From Tsukamurella sp. M9C (GTDB taxonomy: Bacteria; Actinomycetota; Actinomycetes; Mycobacteriales; Mycobacteriaceae): 45,090 nt of DNA. This document shows positions 1 to 6,895 of this stretch, in pieces; within the stretch, counting starts at the first letter, position 1; every line of letters begins with the position of its first letter. The notes beneath the pieces are model-generated. The model was not told the DNA's origin and did not search any database. It saw nothing but the letters and a program-made list of their open reading frames with translations. The position numbers and the translations under genes are program-made. Where the stretch lies: NCBI RefSeq assembly GCF_020169415.1, contig NZ_JAIULG010000038.1:1-45090 (forward strand), given 5' to 3'.

Positions 1-102
1 CCCGGACAGAGCCCGCCGCCGGCCCCCACCTCGGTGGCGCCGTATCCGATCGTCAACGAGAACCGCCTGCTCACCGACTTCCCCGGCGCGGTGGTCGGCA
101 CC
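1..102 (+). other. Sense fragment of a DacB-type carboxypeptidase C-terminus lying on the wrong strand
   Basis: Reading frame 1 on the plus strand from the first base gives a short peptide containing VNENRLLTDFPGAVVG (bases 52-99). This strongly resembles the N-x-N-x-L-L...Y/F-P-G-A..G stretch that precedes the KTG motif in D-Ala-D-Ala carboxypeptidases. That is exactly the part the minus-strand carboxypeptidase should contain next, yet it lies on the opposite strand. A perfect 9-bp inverted repeat (TTCCCCGGC at 79-87, GCCGGGGAA at 111-119) flanks the apparent junction, and both arms encode Phe-Pro-Gly in their own frames. I infer a foldback or small inversion, most simply an assembly or sequencing chimera at a contig end. 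Confidence 0.55.
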
Positions 103-920
103 GGCGGGTGGCCGGGGAACGTGACCTGCTTCGTCGATGCGATGCGCACGAACCGCTCGTCCTGCAGCGCCGCCCGCAGGAGGAGCGCCATGTCGTACGG
201 GCTCGAGCTCATGCCGGGGCCGTCGAGGCCCGACGGTGACGCGGTCCGCGTATCGCGCGCGCCGAGGGACTCGGCCAGCGTGTTCATCTTCCGCAGGGTC
301 GCGTCCACGCCGCCCAGCTGCCGCGCCAGGGCGTGCGCGGCGTCGTTGCCGGACGCCAGCAGGAGGCCCTCGAGGAGCTGCTCGACGGTGTAGCGGCCGC
401 CGACGTTCACGCCCGCGCCGTTGCCCTCCTGCGCGGCGTCCTCGACGGTGCCCTCGACCACCGTCGTGAGGTCGAGATCGCGCAGCGCGACCTGCGCGAG
501 CAGCACCTTGATCGTGCTCGCCGGCCGGTACCGGCCGTGCGGATCCTTCGCCGCGACGACGGTGCCGTCGGTGACGTCCGCGATGAGCCAGCCGGCGGAG
601 TCGATGCCGGGCGGGACGGGCGGCGCACCGTCGGGCACGACGACGCCGCACCCGCCCAGCTTCGCGCCCCCGACGGGCGGGTCCGGCACGGCGAGCGGCG
701 TGGGGCTCGGTTGCCCGGGCTTCGGGACCTCGGACTCGTCGACGGCGGGCGGCGGGACCTGCTTGTGCGGGCAGGCGTCGGTCACCAGGGTCTTCGCCGC
801 GGGGCCGGGCGTGGGCGACGGTGCAGGGCCGGGCGTCGCGGCGGCCGGGGCGGCGAGTGCGCCGAGCAGGCCGGCGGTCGCGAGGACACGGCCCGCGGTG
901 GTCAGAGTGCGCGCGATCAT
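1..920 (-). CDS. D-alanyl-D-alanine carboxypeptidase (serine-type, S11 family), 3' end disrupted at window edge
   Basis: Exported penicillin-binding-type carboxypeptidase that would trim the terminal D-Ala from peptidoglycan stem peptides outside the membrane. With Met at 920, residues 1-28 form a signal peptide ending AAPAAA, followed by a Pro/Ala-rich linker. The catalytic S-x-x-K is STIK (about residues 135-138) and the second motif is SGN (about 190-192), in the context LLASGNDAAHAL. The third motif (KTG) is not read in this frame. After residue about 270 (FPG, bases 111-119) the frame is antisense to a carboxypeptidase-like peptide on the plus strand, so bases 1 to about 110 are probably not genuine coding sequence here. 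An alternative Met lies at 929, but a TACGAT -10 box (928-933) seven bases upstream of the Met at 920 favours the latter. Divergent from the ferredoxin gene. Confidence 0.8.
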   Translation of the reverse strand, partial: MIARTLTTAGRVLATAGLLGALAAPAAATPGPAPSPTPGPAAKTLVTDACPHKQVPPPAVDESEVPKPGQPSPTPLAVPDPPVGGAKLGGCGVVVPDGAPPVPPGIDSAGWLIADVTDGTVVAAKDPHGRYRPASTIKVLLAQVALRDLDLTTVVEGTVEDAAQEGNGAGVNVGGRYTVEQLLEGLLLASGNDAAHALARQLGGVDATLRKMNTLAESLGARDTRTASPSGLDGPGMSSSPYDMALLLRAALQDERFVRIASTKQVTFPGHPPVPTTAPGKSVSRRFSLTIGYGATEVGAGGGLCP

Positions 921-927
921 CGCGCTC

Positions 928-945
928 ATCGTAGTCCGCTACGGT
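928..945. promoter_or_regulatory. Divergent pair of -10 boxes for leaderless starts
   Basis: On the minus strand TACGAT (933-928) ends 7 nt before the ATG at 920. On the plus strand TACGGT (940-945) ends 6 nt before the ATG at 952. Both fit the actinobacterial TANNNT -10 box and the spacing expected when transcription starts at the start codon. No -35 box is obvious on either side. Confidence 0.45.
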
Positions 946-951
946 GGCGGA

Positions 952-1809
952 ATGACGGAGCGTTGTTCGAGTTTCACCGACGAGCCGCTCCCCGGGACCG
1001 CGACCACCGAGACCGGCTGGCTGTGCATCGAGAACGAGTCCGGGTGGGGCCGCGACCCGTTCTCGGGCGAGACCTTCGCGCCGGAGGTGGGCGAGGCCGT
1101 CGAGCGGTTCGCGGAGTCCCGGGGCCTGCGGGTGCTGCTGATCCGCCGGCCCGGCCGCGCCGGGGGCTTCCGCGGGCGGATGCGGGTCTTCGTGGCGAAC
1201 TCGGTGCCGGGGGAGACCGCGCTGCGGATGTTCACCGTGGCCGACTACGCGGAGATCCCCGCACTGCCCCTCGACGACCCGTCCGCGGGCGAGCCCGCGG
1301 GACCGATCGCCCTGGTGTGCACCAACGGCAAGCGCGACGTCTGCTGCGCCGTGCTCGGGCGGCCGATCGCGGCGTCGCTCGCGGGCTGTTACGCCGATCC
1401 GGTGGTGTGGGAGTGCTCCCACACCGGCGGGCACCGCTTCGCGCCCGTGCTCATCGTGCTGCCCGCCGGCCACACCTACGGCCGGGTCACCGGAGCGCAG
1501 GCGAAGGAGGCGCTCGACGCCGCGCGCGCCGGCCTCGTCGCCACCGCCGGGCTCCGCGGCCGCTCGTCGATCCCGCCCGCCGAGCAGGCCGCCGAGGTCG
1601 CGGTCCGCGAGCTCCTCGGGCCCGTCGCGCCGGACGTCCTGCGCACCGGGTCCGACGGTGCCGCCGTCACCGTCCGGCACGAGGACGGACGCGCGTGGAC
1701 GATGACGGTGACGCCGGAGGACCTGCCGCCGCGGATGATGTCGTGCGGGAAGAAGCCCTCGCCCGCGCGGGCCTGGCGCGTTTCCGCGCGCATAGCGGAC
1801 GGAAACTGA
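952..1809 (+). CDS. Sucrase/ferredoxin-like protein (Apd1-type thioredoxin-like [2Fe-2S] protein)
   Basis: 285 aa, typical of the sucrase/ferredoxin-like family (PF06999). The thioredoxin-like core carries CTNGKRDVCC followed by CSHTGGHRFAP. The HTGGH (H-x3-H) element and the upstream cysteines match the mixed Cys/His ligand set described for the [2Fe-2S] cluster of Apd1-type proteins. The ends of the protein have no other recognisable domain. The role is probably electron transfer or redox sensing in the cytosol; the name 'sucrase' is historical and implies no sugar chemistry. The ATG is preceded by a -10 box rather than a ribosome binding site. The next gene follows after 26 bases on the same strand. 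Confidence 0.85.
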   Translation: MTERCSSFTDEPLPGTATTETGWLCIENESGWGRDPFSGETFAPEVGEAVERFAESRGLRVLLIRRPGRAGGFRGRMRVFVANSVPGETALRMFTVADYAEIPALPLDDPSAGEPAGPIALVCTNGKRDVCCAVLGRPIAASLAGCYADPVVWECSHTGGHRFAPVLIVLPAGHTYGRVTGAQAKEALDAARAGLVATAGLRGRSSIPPAEQAAEVAVRELLGPVAPDVLRTGSDGAAVTVRHEDGRAWTMTVTPEDLPPRMMSCGKKPSPARAWRVSARIADGN

Positions 1810-1835
1810 CACCAATACCCGCAAGACTCGTGGGT

Positions 1836-2309
1836 ATGACTGAGAAGACACCGGAAGCGGGCTCGTACGACGACCCCGAAATGCCGTGGAACACGCTGAC
1901 CGAGGAGACCATCGGCGACTGGAACCGGAACGTGATCGCCGAGTTCCGGGCGAACGACGGCGTCGTCGGCGGCGCCTACGAGGGCGGAGCGCTCCTCCTG
2001 CTCACCACGACCGGCGCGAAGTCCGGGCGGCCGCACACCGTGCCGCTGGGACCGCTGCACCGCGGCGAGCAGATGTACGTCAGCTCCTTCATCGAGAAGT
2101 CCTACCCGGCGTGGTGGCACAACGCCCGCAAGAACCCCGAGGTCACCGTCGAGATGGGCGCGCGCACCGTCGCCGCGACGGCCCGCGTCCTCGAGGGGGA
2201 GGAGTACGCGGAGTTCGCCGCCTGGGCGCTCGCGGACAACCCCGACCTCGCGGCCTTCCAGGCGACCGTCGACCGTCCGATCCCGCTGGTGACGCTCACA
2301 CTGCACTGA
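1836..2309 (+). CDS. Deazaflavin (F420)-dependent nitroreductase / quinone reductase family protein
   Basis: 157 aa, the length of the Ddn-like nitroreductase family (PF04075). Family landmarks are LLLTTTGAKSGRPHTVPLG (about residues 50-68), which in relatives forms part of the split-barrel F420 site, and PAWWHNARKNPEVTVEMG (about 91-108). The N-terminal helix (WNTLTEETIGDWNRNVIAEFRAN) is also typical. Relatives reduce quinones or nitro-compounds with F420H2; the substrate here is unknown. The start codon lies inside the right arm of an inverted repeat (ATACCC at 1815-1820, GGGTAT at 1832-1837), which may be a control site. Probably co-transcribed with the upstream ferredoxin. Confidence 0.85.
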   Translation: MTEKTPEAGSYDDPEMPWNTLTEETIGDWNRNVIAEFRANDGVVGGAYEGGALLLLTTTGAKSGRPHTVPLGPLHRGEQMYVSSFIEKSYPAWWHNARKNPEVTVEMGARTVAATARVLEGEEYAEFAAWALADNPDLAAFQATVDRPIPLVTLTLH

Positions 2310-2325
2310 TGTGAGCGGAGTCACG
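2289..2325 (+). promoter_or_regulatory. Inverted repeat after the nitroreductase gene; includes a CRP-like site
   Basis: GTGACGCTCACA (2289-2300) and TGTGAGCGGAGTCAC (2310-2324) pair with a 3-nt bulge, with the stop codon in the loop. It could act as a terminator, although no T-run follows. Within it TGTGAGCGGAGTCACG (2310-2325) matches the TGTGA-N6-TCACA consensus of the mycobacterial cAMP receptor protein in all but the last base, 104 bases upstream of the padR start. Confidence 0.4.
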
Positions 2326-2365
2326 CGGGGAGTTCGTCCCGTTTCGGGCGTATTCCCCCGATCCG

Positions 2366-2385
2366 AATATTCCATGTGGAGTATT
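2366..2385. promoter_or_regulatory. Probable PadR operator
   Basis: AATATTCCATGTGGAGTATT is a 20-bp palindrome; the two 9-bp halves match at 8 of 9 positions. It stands out as the AT-richest patch in the region, 44 bases upstream of the padR start, and is well placed for autoregulation of the padR-MFS operon. The assignment to PadR is an inference from position. Confidence 0.6.
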
Positions 2386-2428
2386 TGGCGGGTAGCGTGA
2401 CCGCCGAGCGTGCGATCGGAGGTGGGAC

Positions 2429-3010
2429 ATGGCTCGAGAACGGGCACTGACCCCGCTGGCGATCGCGGCGCTGGCCCTGCTCACCGAGCGGGACATGCAC
2501 CCCTACGAGATGTTCACGACGATGACGGAGCGCCGCGAGGATCTCGTGGTCAAGCTCCGTGCCGGCTCCCTGTACCACTGCGTGAATCGGCTGGCGGAGG
2601 ACGGGCTGGTGACCGAGATCGGCACCGATCGCGACGGCAACCGCCCCGAGCGGACCACCTACGCGATCACCGCCGCGGGCCGGGAACGGTTGCAGGACAC
2701 CGTCGCGGCTCTGCTCGCCGAGCCCGCCGAGGAGTACCCGAGCTTCCCGCTCGCCGTCTCCGAGGCGCACAACCTGGACCGCGACCGCGTGCGCGGGCTG
2801 TTCGCGGCGCGGCTGTCGCGCCTCGAGGCCGACGTGGCCGCGATGCGGGAGGGGCACGCCCGCGCCCTGGGGCACGCCGCCGAGGTGCACCTGCTCGACC
2901 TGGACTACCTGATCGCGATGCGCACCGCCGAGGCCGACTGGCTGCGGCGCACCGTCGAACGACTCGACGACGAGACCCTGGAATGGAAGGCGACCTGTCA
3001 TGACGAATGA
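2429..3010 (+). CDS. PadR family transcriptional regulator
   Basis: 193 aa. The N-terminal winged helix (about residues 7-85) has the PadR pattern: LTPLAIAALALLTERDMHPYEM, then LRAGSLYHCVNRLAEDGLV for the recognition helix region, then the wing with TTYAITAAGRERL. The C-terminal half (about 95-190) is the helical Vir_AT-type dimerisation domain with its long coiled helices. The start is well set by GGAGGTGGGAC just before the ATG. The gene overlaps the downstream MFS exporter by 11 bases, so the two are translationally coupled. PadR proteins of this type usually repress a neighbouring exporter until a toxic ligand binds. Confidence 0.9.
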   Translation: MARERALTPLAIAALALLTERDMHPYEMFTTMTERREDLVVKLRAGSLYHCVNRLAEDGLVTEIGTDRDGNRPERTTYAITAAGRERLQDTVAALLAEPAEEYPSFPLAVSEAHNLDRDRVRGLFAARLSRLEADVAAMREGHARALGHAAEVHLLDLDYLIAMRTAEADWLRRTVERLDDETLEWKATCHDE

Positions 3011-4523
3011 CGCGACCGCGAAGCAGTACGACCCGGGCGCGCTGCCGGGCCTGCCGTCCGGCTACCGGCCCTGGCCCGCGCTGTGGGCGCTCGTCGTGGG
3101 CTTCTTCATGATCCTCGTGGACTCGACGATCGTCTCGGTCGCGACCGACGCGATCTGGATCGACCTCACGAACGGCACCGACCTCAACGGCGTCATCTGG
3201 GTGACCAGCGGTTACCTGCTGGCCTACGTGGTGCCGCTGCTGCTGGCCGGCCGCCTCGGCGACATGTACGGACCCAAGCGTCTGTACCTGGCCGGCCTCG
3301 TCGTCTTCACGCTGGCATCGGCCTGGTGCGGCCTCTCCGGCTCCATCGGCATGCTCATCGCGGCCCGCGTCGTGCAGGGCCTGGGCGCCGCGCTCATGAC
3401 CCCGCAGACGATGGCCGTCATCACCCGCACCTTCCCGCCGAACAAGCGCGGCACCGCGATGGCGCTGTGGGGCTCCGTCGCCGGCGTCGCGATCCTCGTC
3501 GGCCCGCTGGCGGGCGGCGTGCTCGTCGACCGGCTCGGCTGGGAGTGGGTCTTCTTCGTCAACGTGCCCGTGGGCATCGCTGCCTTCATCGCCGCCGTGA
3601 TCCTCGTGCCGAACCTGCCGACCCACAAGCACAAGCTCGACATCCCCGGCATCGTGCTCAGCGCGCTCGGCCTGTTCCTGCTCACCTTCGGTCTGCAGGA
3701 GGGGCAGAAGGAGGATTGGTCGGCCGGCATCTGGACGATGATCGTCGGCGGCCTCGCGCTGCTCGTCGCCTTCGTGTGGTGGCAGACCAAGGCGGCCGAG
3801 CCGCTCATGTCGCTGACCCTGTTCAAGGACCGGAACTTCTCGCTGGCCAACGCCGCGATCGCCTGCATGGGATTCTCCGTCACCGGCATGTCGATCCCGC
3901 TCATGCTCTTCGCGCAGAAGTCCATGGGGCTCACGCCCACTCGCTCGGCGCTGCTGCTCATCCCGCTGGCCGTGATCTCCGGGGCCCTGGCGGCCCCGTC
4001 GGGCAAGCTGGCCGACAAGGTGCACCCCAAGTACCTCACTGGATTCGGCTTCGCGGCGAACGCGGCGGCCCTGTTCTGGCTGGCCCTCGTCGCGCACGAC
4101 ACCACGCCGGTGATCGGCATCCTGGCCCCGATCGGCCTCATGGGCGTCGGCAACGCCTTCATCTGGGGTCCGCTCGCCGCCACCGCGAACCGGAACCTGC
4201 CGCTGCCGCTGGCCGGCGCGGGGTCCGGCGTCTACAACATGACCCGGCAGGTGGGCGCGGTGCTCGGCAGCGCGGCGGTCGGAGTGCTCATGCAGCACGA
4301 GATCGAGGACAAGATCGCCGCCGCCACCGGCCACGCGCAGGGTGGCGCGATGGCCACCGGTGCGCTGCCGCAGTTCCTGCGCGGGCCCTTCGCCGACGCC
4401 ATGGGCTCGACGATCCTGCTGCCCGCCGCCGCACTCGTGGTCGCCTTCGTGGTGGTGCAGTTCTTCGCGACGCCCACGCACCAGAAGGCCGCGGCGCAGA
4501 AGGTGCCCGCGGAGCAGGTCTAG
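3000..4523 (+). CDS. MFS drug exporter, DHA2 (EmrB/QacA) family
   Basis: 507 aa with about 14 hydrophobic segments, the DHA2 layout of proton-driven multidrug antiporters in the cytoplasmic membrane. Recognisable motifs are LVDSTIVSVATDAI in TM1, GRLGDMYGPKR (motif A) between TM2 and TM3, and the ARVVQGLGAALMTPQTMA segment of TM4, followed by GPLAGGVLVDRLGWEWVFFVNVP (motif C region) in TM5-6. The C-terminus is short and cytosolic. It overlaps padR by 11 bases and converges with the tetR gene, sharing 4 bases at the 3' ends. The substrate cannot be read from the sequence. Confidence 0.92.
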   Translation: MTNDATAKQYDPGALPGLPSGYRPWPALWALVVGFFMILVDSTIVSVATDAIWIDLTNGTDLNGVIWVTSGYLLAYVVPLLLAGRLGDMYGPKRLYLAGLVVFTLASAWCGLSGSIGMLIAARVVQGLGAALMTPQTMAVITRTFPPNKRGTAMALWGSVAGVAILVGPLAGGVLVDRLGWEWVFFVNVPVGIAAFIAAVILVPNLPTHKHKLDIPGIVLSALGLFLLTFGLQEGQKEDWSAGIWTMIVGGLALLVAFVWWQTKAAEPLMSLTLFKDRNFSLANAAIACMGFSVTGMSIPLMLFAQKSMGLTPTRSALLLIPLAVISGALAAPSGKLADKVHPKYLTGFGFAANAAALFWLALVAHDTTPVIGILAPIGLMGVGNAFIWGPLAATANRNLPLPLAGAGSGVYNMTRQVGAVLGSAAVGVLMQHEIEDKIAAATGHAQGGAMATGALPQFLRGPFADAMGSTILLPAAALVVAFVVVQFFATPTHQKAAAQKVPAEQV

Positions 4524-5092
4524 GGGCGCGGCGCCAGGAGTTCGCCGAGGCGCGTGAGGTGGGCCGTCCACGCGGCGCCCTCCGGCAGGGTCGACGGTGC
4601 CGCCGCCGCCAACTGGGCGTGGCCCAGGTACAGCGCGACGGCGGCCACGGCGCTGCTGCGCGCCGCCTCCTCGTCGAGCCCGGCGGCGCGGTAGAGCCCG
4701 GCGACGTGGTCGACGCGCCGCTCGGTGACCCGGGCGACCGCGGCGCCCACGCTGGGGTCGTCGACGGCCGCGAGCAGCGCCAGTTCGAGTGGCTCGCCGA
4801 TGCTGCCGAAGACGATTTCCAACAGCTCCGCCAGGCGCTCGGGCGCTGCCGGTGCCGCGCTGGTGGCGGCGATGACGGCGTCGGTGTGCACCTTCTCCCA
4901 CGTCTCCATCGTGCGGTCCAGGAGCGCGCGCCGGTTCGAGAAGTGCCAGTAGAAACTGCCCTTGGTCGCGCCGAGGCGTTTCGCGAGGGGCTCGACCGCG
5001 GCCGCGTCGAGGCCGCCCTCGGCGATCGCCTGCAGCGCGGCGCCGGTCCAGTCGTCCGCGGTGAGTCGTCGTCGAGGGCTGGATCCGTCCAT
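4520..5092 (-). CDS. TetR family transcriptional regulator
   Basis: 190 aa. N-terminal HTH: LTADDWTGAALQAIAEGGLDAAAVEPLAKRLGATKGSFYWHFSNRRALLDR (about residues 9-60), with the canonical KGSFYWHF recognition helix. The C-terminal part is a helical ligand and dimerisation domain, rich in Ala and Glu. The frame is open further upstream, but the ATG at 5092 is preferred. It has a TACCGT -10 box six bases upstream that is embedded in a perfect palindrome, which would make a leaderless, autorepressed transcript. Divergent from the SRPBCC-DUF2867 gene, its likely target. Confidence 0.9.
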   Translation of the reverse strand: MDGSSPRRRLTADDWTGAALQAIAEGGLDAAAVEPLAKRLGATKGSFYWHFSNRRALLDRTMETWEKVHTDAVIAATSAAPAAPERLAELLEIVFGSIGEPLELALLAAVDDPSVGAAVARVTERRVDHVAGLYRAAGLDEEAARSSAVAAVALYLGHAQLAAAAPSTLPEGAAWTAHLTRLGELLAPRP

Positions 5093-5096
5093 CACA

Positions 5097-5133
5097 ATAC
5101 GGTACCGTATGGAAACCATACGCAACCGTACGG
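5097..5133. promoter_or_regulatory. TetR operator cluster in the divergent promoter
   Basis: ATACGGTACCGTAT (5097-5110) is a perfect 14-bp palindrome. CGTATGG-AAA-CCATACG (5106-5122) is a second, overlapping inverted repeat, and CCGTACGG (5126-5133) a third. The half-site CCGTAT/ATACGG recurs in all three with slight variation. The minus-strand -10 box (TACCGT, 5104-5099) for tetR sits in the first palindrome. The GGAGGTG ribosome binding site of the divergent gene starts at 5132, partly inside the last palindrome. Confidence 0.65.
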
Positions 5134-5142
5134 AGGTGTCCC

Positions 5143-6132
5143 GTGGCCGGTCGGATCCATAACGTGCACGAGCGGATCGTCGGGGCGCCGGCATCGGCGC
5201 TCGCGCCGCTCCTGGACCGCCTCGGCGGCCCCGACGACGTGCTGTGGCCCGCGCCGGCGTGGGAGCCGATGATCCTCGACGGACCGCCCGTCGTCGGCGC
5301 CGACGGCGGCCACGGCCCCATCCGCTACCGGGTGGTGGACGCCGAACCGGGACGCCGGATCCGCTTCGCCTTCCACTCCACACCGGGCATCACGGGACAC
5401 CACGAGATCTCGCTGGAACCCGTCGCCGACGGCCGTACTCGGGTGCGGCACGTCCTGGACTGCCGGACCGAGGGCGCCATGCGGATCCTGGGGCCGCTCC
5501 TCCTGGTGCCCCTCCACGACGCGGTGCTCGAGGACCTGCTCGACGACGCCGAGCTGGCCGCCACCGGTTCGGTCACGCGGCCGGCGCGATGGTCGGCGTG
5601 GGTGCGGATGCTCCGCACCGTCGATCTGCCCGCGGTCCGATGTGTCGACGTCCCGGACGGCGCCGTGCTCGCCCGGCGCTCGCTCGCGGAACAGTCCGGG
5701 CGGCCCGGTGCCCTGGTGGACGCCTTCGCCGTACCGGTGTGGCGGGGATTCCCCACGGATCCGCAGGCCTGGGCCGATGCCACGTTCCGCGACCTGCCGG
5801 GCTGGGTGCGCGCGGCGTTCGCCGTACGGCAGGCCGTGGCGCTCCTGGTGGGCATCGATCGCGGGGAGCGGGAGGACTTCTTCGCGACGCGCGAGCGGTC
5901 CGGGACCGAGGTGCTGCTGGGCGGGGACCCCGGCCACCTGCGATTCCGGGCCTCGGTCCTCGTGGCCGACGGTGCCGTGACCCTGACCACCGTTTCGGCG
6001 CCGTCGACCGCGAAGGGCCGGGCGTACCTCGCCGTGGTGCGGCGCGTGCACCCGGCCGTGATCCGCGCGATGCTGCGCCGCGCGCATCGGCGCGCGGCGC
6101 AGCAGGGGCGGATCGGGCTGGGCGTCAGCTGA
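5143..6132 (+). CDS. SRPBCC-like + DUF2867 two-domain protein
   Basis: 329 aa starting at GTG, with GGAGGTG upstream. Residues 1 to about 145 look like a START/SRPBCC ligand-binding fold: an N-terminal VHERIVGAPASAL strand, RYRVVDAEPGRRIRFAF, then strand-rich GHHEISLEPVADGRTRVRHVLD and a C-terminal helix. Residues about 175-315 match DUF2867: DAFAVPVWRGFPTDPQAWADATFRDLPGWVRAAFAVRQ, and a C-terminal VSAPSTAKGRAYLAVVRRVHPAVIRAMLRRA. No catalytic residues can be named. It is divergent from a TetR gene across a dense operator region, so it is probably induced by a small molecule. Its 3' end overlaps the convergent ABC permease by 8 bases. Confidence 0.75.
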   Translation: MAGRIHNVHERIVGAPASALAPLLDRLGGPDDVLWPAPAWEPMILDGPPVVGADGGHGPIRYRVVDAEPGRRIRFAFHSTPGITGHHEISLEPVADGRTRVRHVLDCRTEGAMRILGPLLLVPLHDAVLEDLLDDAELAATGSVTRPARWSAWVRMLRTVDLPAVRCVDVPDGAVLARRSLAEQSGRPGALVDAFAVPVWRGFPTDPQAWADATFRDLPGWVRAAFAVRQAVALLVGIDRGEREDFFATRERSGTEVLLGGDPGHLRFRASVLVADGAVTLTTVSAPSTAKGRAYLAVVRRVHPAVIRAMLRRAHRRAAQQGRIGLGVS

Positions 6133-6895
6133 TCCGGCGGCGGTAGGCGAGCATCGCCCCGCCGTAGGCGACCACCAGGATTCCGGTGCACCAGGCGAGG
6201 GCCGAGACCAGGTCGGCGGTGTCGACCGGGCGCTCCGCCAGCAGCGCCGAAATCGTGTTGACGATCGAGGTCACCGGTTGGTTCTCGGCGAAGGCGCGCA
6301 CCGGCCCGGGCATGGTGTCGGTGGGTACGAAGGCGGAGCTGATGAACGGCAGGAAGATCAGCGGGTAGGAGAACCCGGTCGCGCCGTCGACGGACTTCGC
6401 CGTCAGACCGACGGCCACCGCGATCCAGGTGAGCGCCAGGGTGAACAGCGCCAGTATGCCGGCGACGCCGAGCCAGGCGAGCGGGCCCGCCGAGGAGCGG
6501 AAGCCCATGATCAGCCCCACGCCGATGATGATCAGCACGGTGATCGCGTTGGCCACCATCGACGTGAGCACGTGCGCCCACAGCACCGACGAGCGCGCGA
6601 TCGGCATCGACTGGAAGCGCTCGAAGATCCCGCCCTGCATGTCGTTGAACAGCCGCAGCGCGGTGTAGGCGATGCCGGAGGCGATGGCCATCAACAGGAT
6701 TCCTGGCAGTAGGTAGTTCACGTAGTTCTCGTCGCCGGTGCTGCCCTTGATCGCCCCGCCGAAGACGTAGACGAACAGGAGCATCATCGCGATCGGCGTG
6801 ATCGCGGTGGTGACGATGGTGTCGACGCTGCGGGTGATGTGCTTGAGCGAACGGCCCAGCAGTGCACTGGTATCGGAGACGGCGTAGGTGGTCAT
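6125..6895 (-). CDS. ABC-2 type transporter permease (DrrB-like)
   Basis: 256 aa with six hydrophobic segments typical of ABC-2 exporter permeases. The N-terminal cytosolic stretch SLKHITRSVDTIVTTAITPIAMMLLFVYVFGGAI leads into TM1. A conserved central region FNDMQGGIFERFQSMPIARSSVLWAHVL forms the coupling element before TM3. PLIFLPFISSAFVPTDTMPGPVRAFAENQPVT near residues 185-217 is the usual signature before the last helix. The start ATG overlaps the stop of the ATPase gene (ATGA), so the two subunits are translationally coupled and surely form one exporter. The substrate is unknown; relatives export lipids, antibiotics or peptides. Confidence 0.92.
   Translation of the reverse strand: MTTYAVSDTSALLGRSLKHITRSVDTIVTTAITPIAMMLLFVYVFGGAIKGSTGDENYVNYLLPGILLMAIASGIAYTALRLFNDMQGGIFERFQSMPIARSSVLWAHVLTSMVANAITVLIIIGVGLIMGFRSSAGPLAWLGVAGILALFTLALTWIAVAVGLTAKSVDGATGFSYPLIFLPFISSAFVPTDTMPGPVRAFAENQPVTSIVNTISALLAERPVDTADLVSALAWCTGILVVAYGGAMLAYRRRIS

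Noticed and set aside
333-2309. A 658-residue plus-strand frame spanning the ferredoxin and nitroreductase region
   Set aside because: Only its last 157 residues resemble a family. The rest is Arg/Gly-rich antisense or out-of-frame translation of the carboxypeptidase and ferredoxin genes.
2667-5321. An 884-residue minus-strand frame opposite PadR and the MFS gene
   Set aside because: Composition is Arg/Gly/His-rich, typical of the reverse frame of a GC-rich gene, and it contradicts three well-recognised genes.
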